A stretch of DNA of 30,724 nt from B16-G9 sp964400655 (GCA_964400655.1 CAYNVN010000176.1:1-30724); one strand, 5' to 3'. Positions 1-8,828 are shown, numbered from the stretch's first letter. Notes: a model not told the origin generated them from the sequence alone. Numbers and translations are program-made.

Positions 1-664
1 TTACGTTTTTACCTTTTACAATCTATTATATTTAATACGCGACTAAAATAAACTAAAATTTGGAGTATGTGGAGTAGTTGAAGTTTGGAGTGCCTAGAGT
101 GCCTAGAGTTTGGAGTACTTGGAGTAAATTTCAAATATCAAGCACCAAATTTCAAACAAATCCCAATATTAAAAAACAAAAACCCAAAACTACGTCGTTC
201 ATTTATTAGTTCGTTATTTCGAGGGAGGAACGACCTTTTCTTCTTCGTCATTCCGACGACGAAGGAGGAGGCCTGCCCGAATGCATAAGCAGGCGGGCCT
301 GCCCTGCCGGCAGGCGGGAATCCCCCACTTTGAACGACAGAATTCCCTTTTGCCTAAGGGGCAGGCGGGTTCTCAGGAGATCCCTCAGTCGTACCTCCTT
401 CGGGATGACGATGGGGCTTGCAGTAGGGGCCAAACTTCTGAACCTCTGAACCTTTCAACTTCTAAACTTTCTCAACCTTTCCGGACTCCCAACACAAGCC
501 TTCGTTCGACCGAAAAGGTTTTCTTTGCGTCTTCGCGGTTACCCATACATCAAACTTTCAAACATTGAACTTTCAAACATTGAATCAACAGCAACCCCGC
601 CTGTTCTTGTCAGAACATTCGGGCAGGCAGCAACAAGCATCAAGCAACCAGTTAACCAAAAAAA
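1..664. repeat. Gene-free repeat region A: 9-bp-period arrays plus composite palindromic element
   Basis: No credible gene lies here. From about 60 to 125 a degenerate 9-bp-period array is built on GAGTGCCTA and GAGTTTGGA variants. From 241 to 325 there is a GC-rich block that recurs without mismatch at 24453-24537. It contains the perfect 12-bp palindrome CCTGCCGGCAGG. Positions 374-411 hold an inverted partner (GGAGATCCCTCAGTCG... then CTCCTTCGGGATGACG), so the left half (CGTCATTCCG...GGAATCCCC) and the right half face each other across about 50 bp. From 425 to 485 a second array follows, of the type CTCTGAACC/TTTCAACTT. Near 545-562 a TACATCAAACTTTCAAAC segment is also shared with the 24.7-kb region. 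Short ORFs across this stretch translate the repeats and have no protein-like properties. The role is unknown. Confidence 0.8.
599..628. repeat. Nested palindrome with TGTTCT/AGAACA core
   Basis: TGTTCT at 602-607 and AGAACA at 612-617 form a perfect 6-bp inverted repeat around TGTC. An outer GCCTG (599-603)/CAGGC (624-628) pair surrounds it. The same core, with the same GCCTG on its left, recurs at 30521-30540. It lies just beyond the 3' end of the acyl-CoA synthetase gene, but it has no T-tract, so it is not a typical intrinsic terminator. It is more likely one module of the intergenic repeat family. Confidence 0.6.
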
Positions 665-2452
665 CTACCTCTCCTTTTCGTAAATCTCGTCAACAAGATT
701 TTTGTATTTTTTCAGAATGACCTTTCGTTTTAGTTTTTGAGTGGGTGAAAGCATACCGTTTTCGGGAAGCCAGTTATCGCCTACCAGCTTAAACTTTTTA
801 ACTTTCATTACCTTATCCAGGTCTTTGTTGTATTTTTCAACTTCCCGCTCGTAGCGTTCAATAATTTTGGGATGAACAATCATTTCTTCAATTTCCGACA
901 CTTTTACATGATGGATTTTACACCAGTTCCTGAGGAAAACAAAATCGGGTACAATAAGCGCAGCCGTATGTTTTTCGTTTTCGCCGATAACCATTATCTG
1001 CTCAATAAACATCGATTCTTTAAAAATATTTTCCACCTGTTGCGGAGCTACATATTTTCCTCCCGAAAGTTTAAAAATCTCTTTTTTGCGGTCGGTAATC
1101 CGTAACATACGCTGGTCGTCAAGTTCACCGATATCTCCGGTATGGAACCAACCCTCTTTATCGATTGCCTGTTTGGTTTTTTCGGGATCTTTATAGTAAC
1201 CTTTCATTACGTTGGGACCTTTTACCAGTACCTCGCCGTCGTCGGCAATTTTTACCTGAACCGATTTGGGAACATAACCTACCCATCCGAATCTGACATA
1301 AGGATGATAAACGTTGTTGGCCGACACCAGCGGAGAAGTTTCGGTTAATCCGTATCCCTCCTGAACAAAAATATTGGCCGCCCAGAAAACCCGTGCAAGC
1401 CGCGGCTGAAGAGCGGCACCTCCGGCAATAACACCTTTTAATTCTCCGCCAAGGGCCTCGCGCCATTTACTGAAAATGAGCTTGTTGGCAACGGATAGTT
1501 TAAAATTGTACAAAGCACTTCTGTTTTCGGGGTTGGGGTCAAATTTATCGCCCACCTCAAGTGCCCAGAAAAACAGCATCTTTTTAATTCCTTTTAAATC
1601 GCGGCCTTTGCTTACAATTTTATCGTACACTTTTTCAAAAACCCTCGGAACGGTGATAAAGGTGTTGACCTTTATGTCGCGCATATCGTCGCCAATGGTG
1701 TCGATGGATTCGGCATAGTAGAGTTTTAAACCCTTGTACTGCCATAAATAGTCGCCGGTACGTTCTAAAATATGCGACAAGGGTAAAAAGCTTAAAGCCC
1801 GGTCGCCCGGTTTAAGATATTGCACAAACCAGGAGGCCATTTTAACGTTGCTGATAATGTTGTTATGGGTGAGCATCACTCCTTTCGACAGGCCGGTAGT
1901 ACCCGAAGTGTAAATAAGTGTTGCAATATCGTCGGGAGTAACGGCATTTCTTCTTTCAACCAGTAACGGACGTAACTCTTTTTCTTTTGATCTTCCCAAA
2001 TCTAAGATTTCACTCCAGTTTTTTACCCCTTCCACCTTTTCGATGGTATAAAACTCTTTCAGGTTTTCGGTATCATCAAAAACGGGTTTCAGTTTGTCGT
2101 AAAGTTCTTTGGACGAAACAATCAGGAGTTTGGCATCGGAATGGGATAAAATATGCCGGTATTCCTTTTCGCTAATGGTAGGATAAATGGTAACCTGAAC
2201 ACAGCCTATTTGCGACAATCCCACATCCATAAAGTTCCACTCGGGCCTGTTGTTTGAAACAACGGCAATTTTATCGCCGTGTTTTAAATCCATTGCCAGC
2301 AAACCCAGGCTAAACAGATCGGCATGGGTACGATAATCGTGTGTACTGAAAGTTTCCCATTTTCCGTTACGTTTGGCGGCTATGGCAACCTTTTGGTTAT
2401 ATCTTTCTTCGGCATTGCTTAAAATATCAAAAGTTCGTGTTACATCGCTCAT
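665..2452 (-). CDS. fadD: Long-chain acyl-CoA synthetase (AMP-forming)
   Basis: This 595-residue enzyme of the ANL adenylate-forming superfamily activates free fatty acids to acyl-CoA with ATP, through an acyl-AMP intermediate. The sequence shows the P-loop motif YTSGTTGLSKG at about 181-191, the adenine-binding motif GYGLTETSP at about 366-374, the GWFHTGD motif at about 434-440 carrying the ribose-binding Asp, and the hinge and C-terminal motif DRKKEIFKLSGGKY from about 454. Length and motif order fit the bacterial FadD15/FAA1-like long-chain group. No signal peptide is evident; the family is cytosolic or peripheral to the membrane. It is transcribed alone and diverges from the O-antigen-ligase-like gene. 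Chain-length preference cannot be read from sequence, and the gene symbol is a family label. Confidence 0.92.
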   Translation of the reverse strand: MSDVTRTFDILSNAEERYNQKVAIAAKRNGKWETFSTHDYRTHADLFSLGLLAMDLKHGDKIAVVSNNRPEWNFMDVGLSQIGCVQVTIYPTISEKEYRHILSHSDAKLLIVSSKELYDKLKPVFDDTENLKEFYTIEKVEGVKNWSEILDLGRSKEKELRPLLVERRNAVTPDDIATLIYTSGTTGLSKGVMLTHNNIISNVKMASWFVQYLKPGDRALSFLPLSHILERTGDYLWQYKGLKLYYAESIDTIGDDMRDIKVNTFITVPRVFEKVYDKIVSKGRDLKGIKKMLFFWALEVGDKFDPNPENRSALYNFKLSVANKLIFSKWREALGGELKGVIAGGAALQPRLARVFWAANIFVQEGYGLTETSPLVSANNVYHPYVRFGWVGYVPKSVQVKIADDGEVLVKGPNVMKGYYKDPEKTKQAIDKEGWFHTGDIGELDDQRMLRITDRKKEIFKLSGGKYVAPQQVENIFKESMFIEQIMVIGENEKHTAALIVPDFVFLRNWCKIHHVKVSEIEEMIVHPKIIERYEREVEKYNKDLDKVMKVKKFKLVGDNWLPENGMLSPTQKLKRKVILKKYKNLVDEIYEKER

Positions 2453-2476
2453 TATAATTGTTATTTTTTAACCATT

Positions 2477-2484
2477 CAAATATA
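2477..2484 (-). promoter_or_regulatory. Candidate Bacteroidota -7 element for fadD
   Basis: CAAATATA on the plus strand reads TATATTTG on the minus strand, matching the Bacteroidota sigma-A consensus TAnnTTTG. It lies about 25 bp upstream of the fadD start. No convincing -33 TTG was found at the usual spacing, so the call is tentative. Confidence 0.35.
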
Positions 2485-2544
2485 CTACATATTAATTTAT
2501 CACCGGAAGTACATATTGAATTAAGTGGCAATAGCATTTATGAA

Positions 2545-2577
2545 TTGAACTCCCCCCCGAAAAAAATAGTACTTTTG
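2545..2577 (+). promoter_or_regulatory. Candidate promoter of the O-antigen-ligase-like gene
   Basis: TACTTTTG at 2570-2577 matches TAnnTTTG. A TTG at 2545-2547 lies 22 bp upstream, within the spacing reported for Bacteroidota promoters. The gene start is 27 bp downstream, which gives a short leader. Confidence 0.45.
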
Positions 2578-2604
2578 TTATCTACCTGCGGTTGATAAAT
2601 ACTG

Positions 2605-4503
2605 ATGAAAAAACAATCCGGCAAAACAACTCATTCTGCAAAAAAAACAAAACCTGTTTTTCTTTGGCTGGTTTTTATTCCTGCCGTTGTTGTGATTCCG
2701 CTTATCCAATCGCACAACACAAGCGACCCTGTTCTTACGGCAAGATTTTTAGCGTTGAGCATTACCGTTTTTGTAACAGTGCTTTATGTTATTGTAAAAA
2801 ACAAAAAGGAATTTTTTCCTGCAGGGTTTATTAAGTTACCTGTTTTTACGGTTTTCTTAATTTATTTTATTTGGTCGGCTTTGTCACTTGTTTGGTCCGT
2901 TAACCCTTCCGAAGGGCTTTTTGATGTAACCAAAACATTTCTTTCGTTGGCGTTACTGATTTTTACGGTACAGCTGTTTTTAAAGTACGATAACGCTTTT
3001 GCATTTTTGACAAAAGGGATTATAGCAGCATCGTTTGTGGCAACAACAACGGGATTGGTTCAATACGCACAAAACGTTCCCGGATTAACGGGTTATCAAC
3101 AATTTATGGCGCTTTACCAGGTTAAAGGGTTGATGGCACATAAAAACCAGTTTGCCGTTTCACTATTTTTAATGATTCCGTTTGTTTTGTCGGGCATATT
3201 TGTTTTAAACAGATGGTGGCGCATTGCAGGTGCCGTTTCGTTATTGTTAATCATGCTTAACATTGTGCTGGTTCAAACACGGTCGGTTTGGATGGCCACA
3301 CTGGTTTTTATTTTTGTTTCGGGAGCTTTATGGATATGGGTTGAAATCAGAAACCGGCATCCCCATAAAAAGAGGCTGTTAAAACGCATGGTAATGGTTA
3401 CGGGACTGGCTGCCGTTTTGTTTGTTGCAAGTTTGATTGCGGTACAGCAATCGGGAGCGGGAGCGCTGTTAAAAAACCGTATGGCTTCGGTTTTTAATTC
3501 AAATTCAAGGAACAATCAAAGCCGTTTGAAAATATGGAACGCTACCCTGCAAATGATAAACGACCGGCCGCTAACAGGTGTTGGCGCAGGCAACTGGAAA
3601 ATTGATGTAATTCACTATTACACCCTTGAGTTCGGGTCGTTTTACAAAAACTGGCGCCGCCCTCATAACGATATGCTTTGGGTTGCCGCAGAAAAAGGGA
3701 TTATAGGTTTGCTGTTTTACCTCACCGTTTTTCTGTTAATAATTTTTTACGGTTTCAAAACAATATTCAATACTCCCGAAAAAGAGAAACGAATTGCTGC
3801 ACTGTTGGTTACTTCAGGAGTTACGGGGTATCTTGTTATCTCGCTGCTCACTTTTCCGCTGGAGAGGGTAAATCATCAGATATTTCTTATGTTGATGTTC
3901 GGTTTTTTGATTTCGGGTTATCTGTCCGTTGGCAAAAAGAAACTCCAAACCGGCAGCAAGACATCAATTATTCTTGCTACTGTAATTTTTATTTTTTCAG
4001 GATTGGCGGTTTATTACTCGTTTATGCTTTACCGGTCGGAGTATTTTGTAAAAAAGCTGTTTGACGCACAATCGGCAAAACACGAATACCAGGTTATTAC
4101 CTATGCCGATAAAGCGCTTACACCGTTAACCACCATCGATTCGCGATCGTTACCCATTCCTGTTTACAGTGGGATGGCCAACATGCAGCTGGGGAAACCC
4201 GGTTTGGCTTATAAGGATTTTAAGCTGGCATTAAAATATTTTCCCGACAATGTAGGTGTTTTAAGCAACCTTGCTTTGGTTTCGGTTCATCTGAAAAAAA
4301 CCGGAGAAGCGCTGGATTACATGAACCGTGCTTTGTACATATTTCCGCATAACGATGACATTTTATACAACAAAGCATACATCAACTACATGCAGCATCA
4401 ATATAAAAACGCTTACCTCACCCTGTTAAGCCACGGCACCGACAAACAAAAGGATGATTATAAAAAGCTGATGCGTGCCATCAAGCGGCATCTTGATAAT
4501 TAA
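2605..4503 (+). CDS. O-antigen ligase/polymerase-like membrane protein with C-terminal TPR
   Basis: This 632-residue protein has about ten or more hydrophobic segments between residues 20 and 480, then a soluble tail. Before the later membrane segments lies a long loop with RSRLKIWNATLQM-like and GVGAGNWK segments and a PHND motif at about 353-356, typical of the Wzy_C (O-antigen ligase, WaaL/RfaL) family, in which a loop histidine is functionally important. The region from about 520 to 620 looks like two to three TPR units (for example LSNLALVSVHLKKTGEALDYM). The family transfers or polymerises undecaprenyl-linked glycans at the periplasmic side of the inner membrane, onto lipid A-core, proteins or a growing polymer. 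No glycan gene is adjacent, so the acceptor is unknown; a protein O-oligosaccharyltransferase is an alternative. The Lys-rich N-terminus suits a cytoplasmic start. Confidence 0.8.
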   Translation: MKKQSGKTTHSAKKTKPVFLWLVFIPAVVVIPLIQSHNTSDPVLTARFLALSITVFVTVLYVIVKNKKEFFPAGFIKLPVFTVFLIYFIWSALSLVWSVNPSEGLFDVTKTFLSLALLIFTVQLFLKYDNAFAFLTKGIIAASFVATTTGLVQYAQNVPGLTGYQQFMALYQVKGLMAHKNQFAVSLFLMIPFVLSGIFVLNRWWRIAGAVSLLLIMLNIVLVQTRSVWMATLVFIFVSGALWIWVEIRNRHPHKKRLLKRMVMVTGLAAVLFVASLIAVQQSGAGALLKNRMASVFNSNSRNNQSRLKIWNATLQMINDRPLTGVGAGNWKIDVIHYYTLEFGSFYKNWRRPHNDMLWVAAEKGIIGLLFYLTVFLLIIFYGFKTIFNTPEKEKRIAALLVTSGVTGYLVISLLTFPLERVNHQIFLMLMFGFLISGYLSVGKKKLQTGSKTSIILATVIFIFSGLAVYYSFMLYRSEYFVKKLFDAQSAKHEYQVITYADKALTPLTTIDSRSLPIPVYSGMANMQLGKPGLAYKDFKLALKYFPDNVGVLSNLALVSVHLKKTGEALDYMNRALYIFPHNDDILYNKAYINYMQHQYKNAYLTLLSHGTDKQKDDYKKLMRAIKRHLDN

Positions 4504-4599
4504 CAGTTAATTTATTAGCTTTTTCTATTTACCGATATTGTTTGTATCATGAGCCTGTCATAATACCGAACCGTCTTGAATTTTTGTTAGTTACGAAAA

Positions 4600-7086
4600 T
4601 TATTTTATTGTTACCGAACCATCTTGTGTTATCAACAATCCTTCTTTTTGTATTAACAAAGGCGACGTTTGATTATAATTACCTGTTTTTATGAGCATGT
4701 TTGAACCGGGGCCTCTATTGTTTTCGGCATCAGCTATTTTATTAAAAGGCATCATTTGACTTCCGTTACCACCATTTGGGACGGATTTATCAACATAAAC
4801 ATTAAATAAAGGAGCTTCTGTACGATACATACCTCTACCGTGGGTTGCAGCAATTAAAAACTCGTCGCCTTGCCAAAATAATTCATATACCTGTGTATTA
4901 ACGGGCCCTTCGTTATCGGGGTAATGAGTTGTTACACTCCAGTTCAAACCTTTATCCTGCGTTGCAAAAACACCCAAATCGGTTCCTATATAAACATAAC
5001 TGCCATTTTGGGGATGTACCCTTATGGTGTTAATATGCAAAGCAGGAAGATCGTTAGGAGGCGTTCCGCTTCGGTTATGCCATGTTGTACCTGCATCATT
5101 TGTAAACCAAACCCTGTTATTATTAAATCCGCCAAATGTTATCCAAACTTCATTGCTGTTATTGGGATTAATACAAATATCCGTTACGTAGGCCGAGGGC
5201 AATAAAACAGAATTGGTATCAACTCTTTCCCATGTAAATCCACCGTTGTAGGTTTTTGCTATTTCGCCATTTTCATATCCTACCCATATTAAATTAGAAT
5301 TATCGTGGGCAATATCAATGGCACTACACCTGTAGTAGTAAACATCAGAACCCACAACATCTTTAATACCTATAGTATCCCTTATTCTGTACCACGAATC
5401 TGCGCCATCTCCTGTTCTCCAGATTCTTGAACCACCGGCAACCAAAATTGAATGATTATTCGGGTCGATTACAAAAGGGGCAACAAACAAGGCTCTTAAC
5501 GAGGTACCCTCATCGCCAATACCGGTAAAAGAATCTTTATAACTATCTCCTCCATTGGTACTTTTTTCTATGTGCAGGAAAACATATTCACTATAGATAA
5601 TATCCGAATCGGTATAATCAATTGCCGTAAACCCGCCATCTCCCGTTTCGGCCTGATACCAGTTAGAGGGGCCGCTCCAACTTCCACCCGATTTGTATCT
5701 CAGCTGATCATTATCCTGAGTTCCTCCAACAATAAGACTTCCGACATTATTTGCCGCACCACCGTAAAACTGAGTTATTCCAAGTGTTCCGGTTGCAAGG
5801 TTAACCCATTTATATCTGGCAAGTATGCTCCAAACATCGGTATTTTTTTGAATACCGCCATCATTTCCAAACAAAACAACTGCGTGAGAATCTGTATTGT
5901 AATTTGATACCGGCACAATACAATGCTGGTCGCTATGAGCTGAATTTGCTATACTTCCATTGTGGTAATAATGCCAGTTACTTATTTTTTTCAGGTAAGA
6001 ACCGGCATTATTGCTTCTATATATATCAATTCCTCCGACAATAATCTTCTCAGGATCATCAGGACAAACCCAAATAGCATTATTATAATTTCCCTGTTTT
6101 TCAAGATATTCTTTGCCGGTATTTTTTCTTGTCCATGAATTTCCGTTATCGGTAGATAACCATATTTCTCCCTTGTTACGATTCATGCTAATATATATCC
6201 AGTTGGGTGCCGACAAGGCAATTCCAATTTCACATCTTCCTGTGTTTAAAGGGAGTTTACCAGGAACTCCGGTTGCCTGCCATTCCCATGTAGCACCATA
6301 ATCGTATGAAATAGAAAGACCGTTCCTGCAACCAACATAAATTTCGTTGGTATTGTTGGGATCGAGTTTAACATCCAGCGGTCTTGATTGAAAGCCTTCC
6401 AAAGCTACCCATGTAGTACCGCCGTCGGTTGTTTTGTATAATGAATCAGAGTTGGTAACGGCGTAAATAATGTTACCGCTATCAGGATGTGCACATAAGC
6501 GATTAACAAATTTAAAATTATCGTTATTGGTTGACGGAAGTTGTAACCAGGTATTACCGCCGTCGGTGCTTTTAAAAATACCGGCTCCCGGCAGTCCGTC
6601 GCCGGCATAGCTTTCGCCGGTACCTGCATACATAATATTTTTATTTTCCGAATTGTACACCATCGACGAAATGGCCAAAGAGGGGAGAAAGTCATTATTA
6701 TGCGACCAGGTTGATCCTCCGTTTGTGGTTTTCCACAAGCCTCCTGAAACCGACCCAATCCATATTATATCAGGATCATCAGGGTCATTTAAAATCGAAC
6801 GAATTCTGCCGCCTATATTTCCGGGGCCTAACCATTCCCATTCCCACAGGCCTGCATCTCTTGATGTATAGGAAGGCATTTGCTCAATGTGTTTTTTAGC
6901 TTTTAATAAAGCATCCATCGGAATGGTTCCGTTTTTATCTTCGCGAGCCTGTCTTTGATACCTGATATGTTCGACAATATTAGTGGCTTCGTTATCTTTT
7001 TCAACACTTCTCTCTTTATCTTTTAAAATCCAGGCAAGAAAAATTGAAGATGATAGTAGTAGTATGATTAAAAGTATTGTTTTCAT
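4600..7086 (-). CDS. Exported Asp-box (BNR/sortilin-like) beta-propeller protein
   Basis: This 828-residue protein has an N-terminal hydrophobic segment (about 2-21) acting as signal or anchor. The body carries many Asp-box repeats of the type S/T-x-D-x-G-x-T-W: TTNGGSTW at about 120-127, STDGGNTW at 173-180, TTDGGTTW at 219-226, and further copies such as STDNGNSW, STNGGDSY and TNDAGTTW. These fold as beta-propellers of the sialidase/VPS10/sortilin type. The pattern GPGNIGGRIRSI followed by DPDDPDIIWIG is common in secreted Bacteroidota propellers. No sialidase RIP arginine motif was recognised, so a binding role is more likely than catalysis. The last 60 or so residues (VYVDKSVPNGGNGS to GSVTIK) resemble the start of a beta-helix used as a compact C-terminal module. 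It starts eight bases after the preceding gene's stop, so the two are probably one operon. Confidence 0.75.
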   Translation of the reverse strand: MKTILLIILLLSSSIFLAWILKDKERSVEKDNEATNIVEHIRYQRQAREDKNGTIPMDALLKAKKHIEQMPSYTSRDAGLWEWEWLGPGNIGGRIRSILNDPDDPDIIWIGSVSGGLWKTTNGGSTWSHNNDFLPSLAISSMVYNSENKNIMYAGTGESYAGDGLPGAGIFKSTDGGNTWLQLPSTNNDNFKFVNRLCAHPDSGNIIYAVTNSDSLYKTTDGGTTWVALEGFQSRPLDVKLDPNNTNEIYVGCRNGLSISYDYGATWEWQATGVPGKLPLNTGRCEIGIALSAPNWIYISMNRNKGEIWLSTDNGNSWTRKNTGKEYLEKQGNYNNAIWVCPDDPEKIIVGGIDIYRSNNAGSYLKKISNWHYYHNGSIANSAHSDQHCIVPVSNYNTDSHAVVLFGNDGGIQKNTDVWSILARYKWVNLATGTLGITQFYGGAANNVGSLIVGGTQDNDQLRYKSGGSWSGPSNWYQAETGDGGFTAIDYTDSDIIYSEYVFLHIEKSTNGGDSYKDSFTGIGDEGTSLRALFVAPFVIDPNNHSILVAGGSRIWRTGDGADSWYRIRDTIGIKDVVGSDVYYYRCSAIDIAHDNSNLIWVGYENGEIAKTYNGGFTWERVDTNSVLLPSAYVTDICINPNNSNEVWITFGGFNNNRVWFTNDAGTTWHNRSGTPPNDLPALHINTIRVHPQNGSYVYIGTDLGVFATQDKGLNWSVTTHYPDNEGPVNTQVYELFWQGDEFLIAATHGRGMYRTEAPLFNVYVDKSVPNGGNGSQMMPFNKIADAENNRGPGSNMLIKTGNYNQTSPLLIQKEGLLITQDGSVTIK

Positions 7087-7094
7087 AACATTGG

Positions 7095-8798
7095 TTATTG
7101 TAAAGTTATCAGTACAAGCACTAACCCTTTTCCTGATTTTAACGAAGTCATTGCTTTTCCAAGAATTGCACCTTTGGCTTTATTAAAATCATTTACTTTC
7201 ATGGCATATCCCGGAATATCGGAAGTAGTAAGAAAATCGCCAACTTCGATGGGAGCCGAAACGGCTTCGGATTTGCAATAAACTCTGCCCGATAAGGCAA
7301 CTAAATAATCGCCGTCGGCAACAGTACCTTTTTGACTCATAATTAATCCGGGTTTAATATTATTTGCACCGCTAACAATACCGGCCACTTTTTTATCGTA
7401 AGCTGTTTGCGAAACCTTAAGTTGCCCCGGGTTTTCGGGATCAATAGAAACAACCATTCCTTTTTGAATATTTGTTTTATCGGTCAGGTTAAAAAATTCC
7501 GACAAGTCACTTCCTCCTAAAATTTGTAATTCTTCGGTAATAACCCGTCCGTTACCGTTATAATCTCCGTCAATTTGAATAGAAGCGGCACCATCGGCAC
7601 CATACAAAGTAATTTGTCCGCCTGTGTTTGTACCGTTTTCCGACGGGTCGATTCTTATGGTTCGCACATGATTATCATTAAATTGTTCAATGGTACCGTC
7701 GTTATAAACCCGTAAATCATCATCGTCACTACCGGGACCAATAAGTTTCATAATGGCACCACTACCATATTGTCGTATAATAGTGGTAGTTTGGTTTCCG
7801 TTGGACTCAAAATAACAAGCATTTCCACCGGTAACGGAAGTGTTTTTTGAAATTAGTGAGGCATCACTTGTTCCTCTTCCTTCGCCCTCAATATAAACGG
7901 CAACATTATCTCCTGTGGCTGCTACATGAAACAGCTCCGAAGGGTCTGTAATTCCTACGCCCACGTTACCGCTTCTTTCTATTGTAAAATAGGGGCCGTA
8001 ATTTAACGTTTGACTTTTTCCCATAAAATATAACCGGTTATCTCCGCCATCATATTTTATCGACATACCGTAAATGTAATTTTTATCTTCTGCAAACAAA
8101 ATCTCGGAATTACCACCCGAAGGAGTTACATCGGGAGTTAAGAGCAGAGAAGCCAATGTATCGGAACCTGTTACCTGAAAGTCTTTTAGCGGATTATAAG
8201 TGTTAACAGCTACGCCGCCGTTTCGTTTTATCGTAAATAAGGGCCCGTATGATGTTGAGCCGTTTTTTCCGTAAAAGTACATTCTGTCTTCATTTCCCTG
8301 ATAGCGAATGGACATTCCCGAATAATAACTACGGTTTTCCCCAAATAACAATTCAGAACTTTTATTTGAAAAGATTGTAGAAATATCGGGTGCAATTAAA
8401 ATGGAACCTAACGAATCGGCACCTACAACATGCAGGTTCTTTATGGGGTTGGCCGTTCCTATGCCAACAAATTCGTCGGTATGTGTAAGATAGGCGGAAG
8501 AGCTGTTTTCCGTCCATATGTTCCCCGTAGTCAATTCTTTCCAAATTGAGTCGTTAAATATGAAAAACTTTTTTAAATCAGTATCATAAACCATTAATCC
8601 TCCGGAAGCAATTGCGGTTAACGAGTTACGACTTGATGTTGTAAGGCGAGGAATCAAGAGCCCTTTTGAGGATGATTTAACATCCAGCATTGCTGCATTA
8701 TCCGGATCGCTGCCATCCAGGTTAATGGCAACCTGAGCATTTGTAAACGTTATGTTGCAAAAGAACATAACCACTGAAAGCATCATTATTTTTCTCAT
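7095..8798 (-). CDS. Exported tail-fibre-like repeat protein
   Basis: This 567-residue protein has a signal peptide ending near FTNAQ (about residue 22). Residues 23-90 hold a conserved Bacteroidota entry module (AMLDVKSSSKGLLIPRLT, then GLMVYDTDLKKFFIF). Two related units of roughly 90 residues follow (about 111-209 and 197-292). Each carries a ...GNPxxxLHV/DFQV-like start, a SSELLFGE/SEILFAED strand and YGPLFTI/YGPYFTI, typical of fibre proteins with VGIGTxNP elements. The C-terminal 130 or so residues (from SEFFNLTDKTNIQ to GLVLVLITLQ) match a module I know from bacterial surface proteins, with the sequence VAGIVSGANNIKPG and GDFLTTSDIPGYAMKV. There is no S74 chaperone domain and no phage gene nearby. 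It is the first gene of a two-gene unit with the Asp-box protein. An adhesin or surface-fibre role is inferred. Confidence 0.7.
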   Translation of the reverse strand: MRKIMMLSVVMFFCNITFTNAQVAINLDGSDPDNAAMLDVKSSSKGLLIPRLTTSSRNSLTAIASGGLMVYDTDLKKFFIFNDSIWKELTTGNIWTENSSSAYLTHTDEFVGIGTANPIKNLHVVGADSLGSILIAPDISTIFSNKSSELLFGENRSYYSGMSIRYQGNEDRMYFYGKNGSTSYGPLFTIKRNGGVAVNTYNPLKDFQVTGSDTLASLLLTPDVTPSGGNSEILFAEDKNYIYGMSIKYDGGDNRLYFMGKSQTLNYGPYFTIERSGNVGVGITDPSELFHVAATGDNVAVYIEGEGRGTSDASLISKNTSVTGGNACYFESNGNQTTTIIRQYGSGAIMKLIGPGSDDDDLRVYNDGTIEQFNDNHVRTIRIDPSENGTNTGGQITLYGADGAASIQIDGDYNGNGRVITEELQILGGSDLSEFFNLTDKTNIQKGMVVSIDPENPGQLKVSQTAYDKKVAGIVSGANNIKPGLIMSQKGTVADGDYLVALSGRVYCKSEAVSAPIEVGDFLTTSDIPGYAMKVNDFNKAKGAILGKAMTSLKSGKGLVLVLITLQ

Positions 8799-8828
8799 AA
8801 CTGTAATAATTTAGTTGATTAAGTTTCA

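Noticed and set aside
85..568. Short reading frames in region A
   Set aside because: They read through repeat modules and give low-complexity peptides also seen in region B; no start signal and no family.
4600..7086. Functional sialidase
   Set aside because: Asp boxes alone do not prove catalysis; I could not see the arginine triad or RIP motif.
7095..8798. Prophage tail-fibre gene
   Set aside because: Signal peptide, Bacteroidota entry module and a surface-protein C-terminus; no capsid, portal, terminase or lysis gene in the window.
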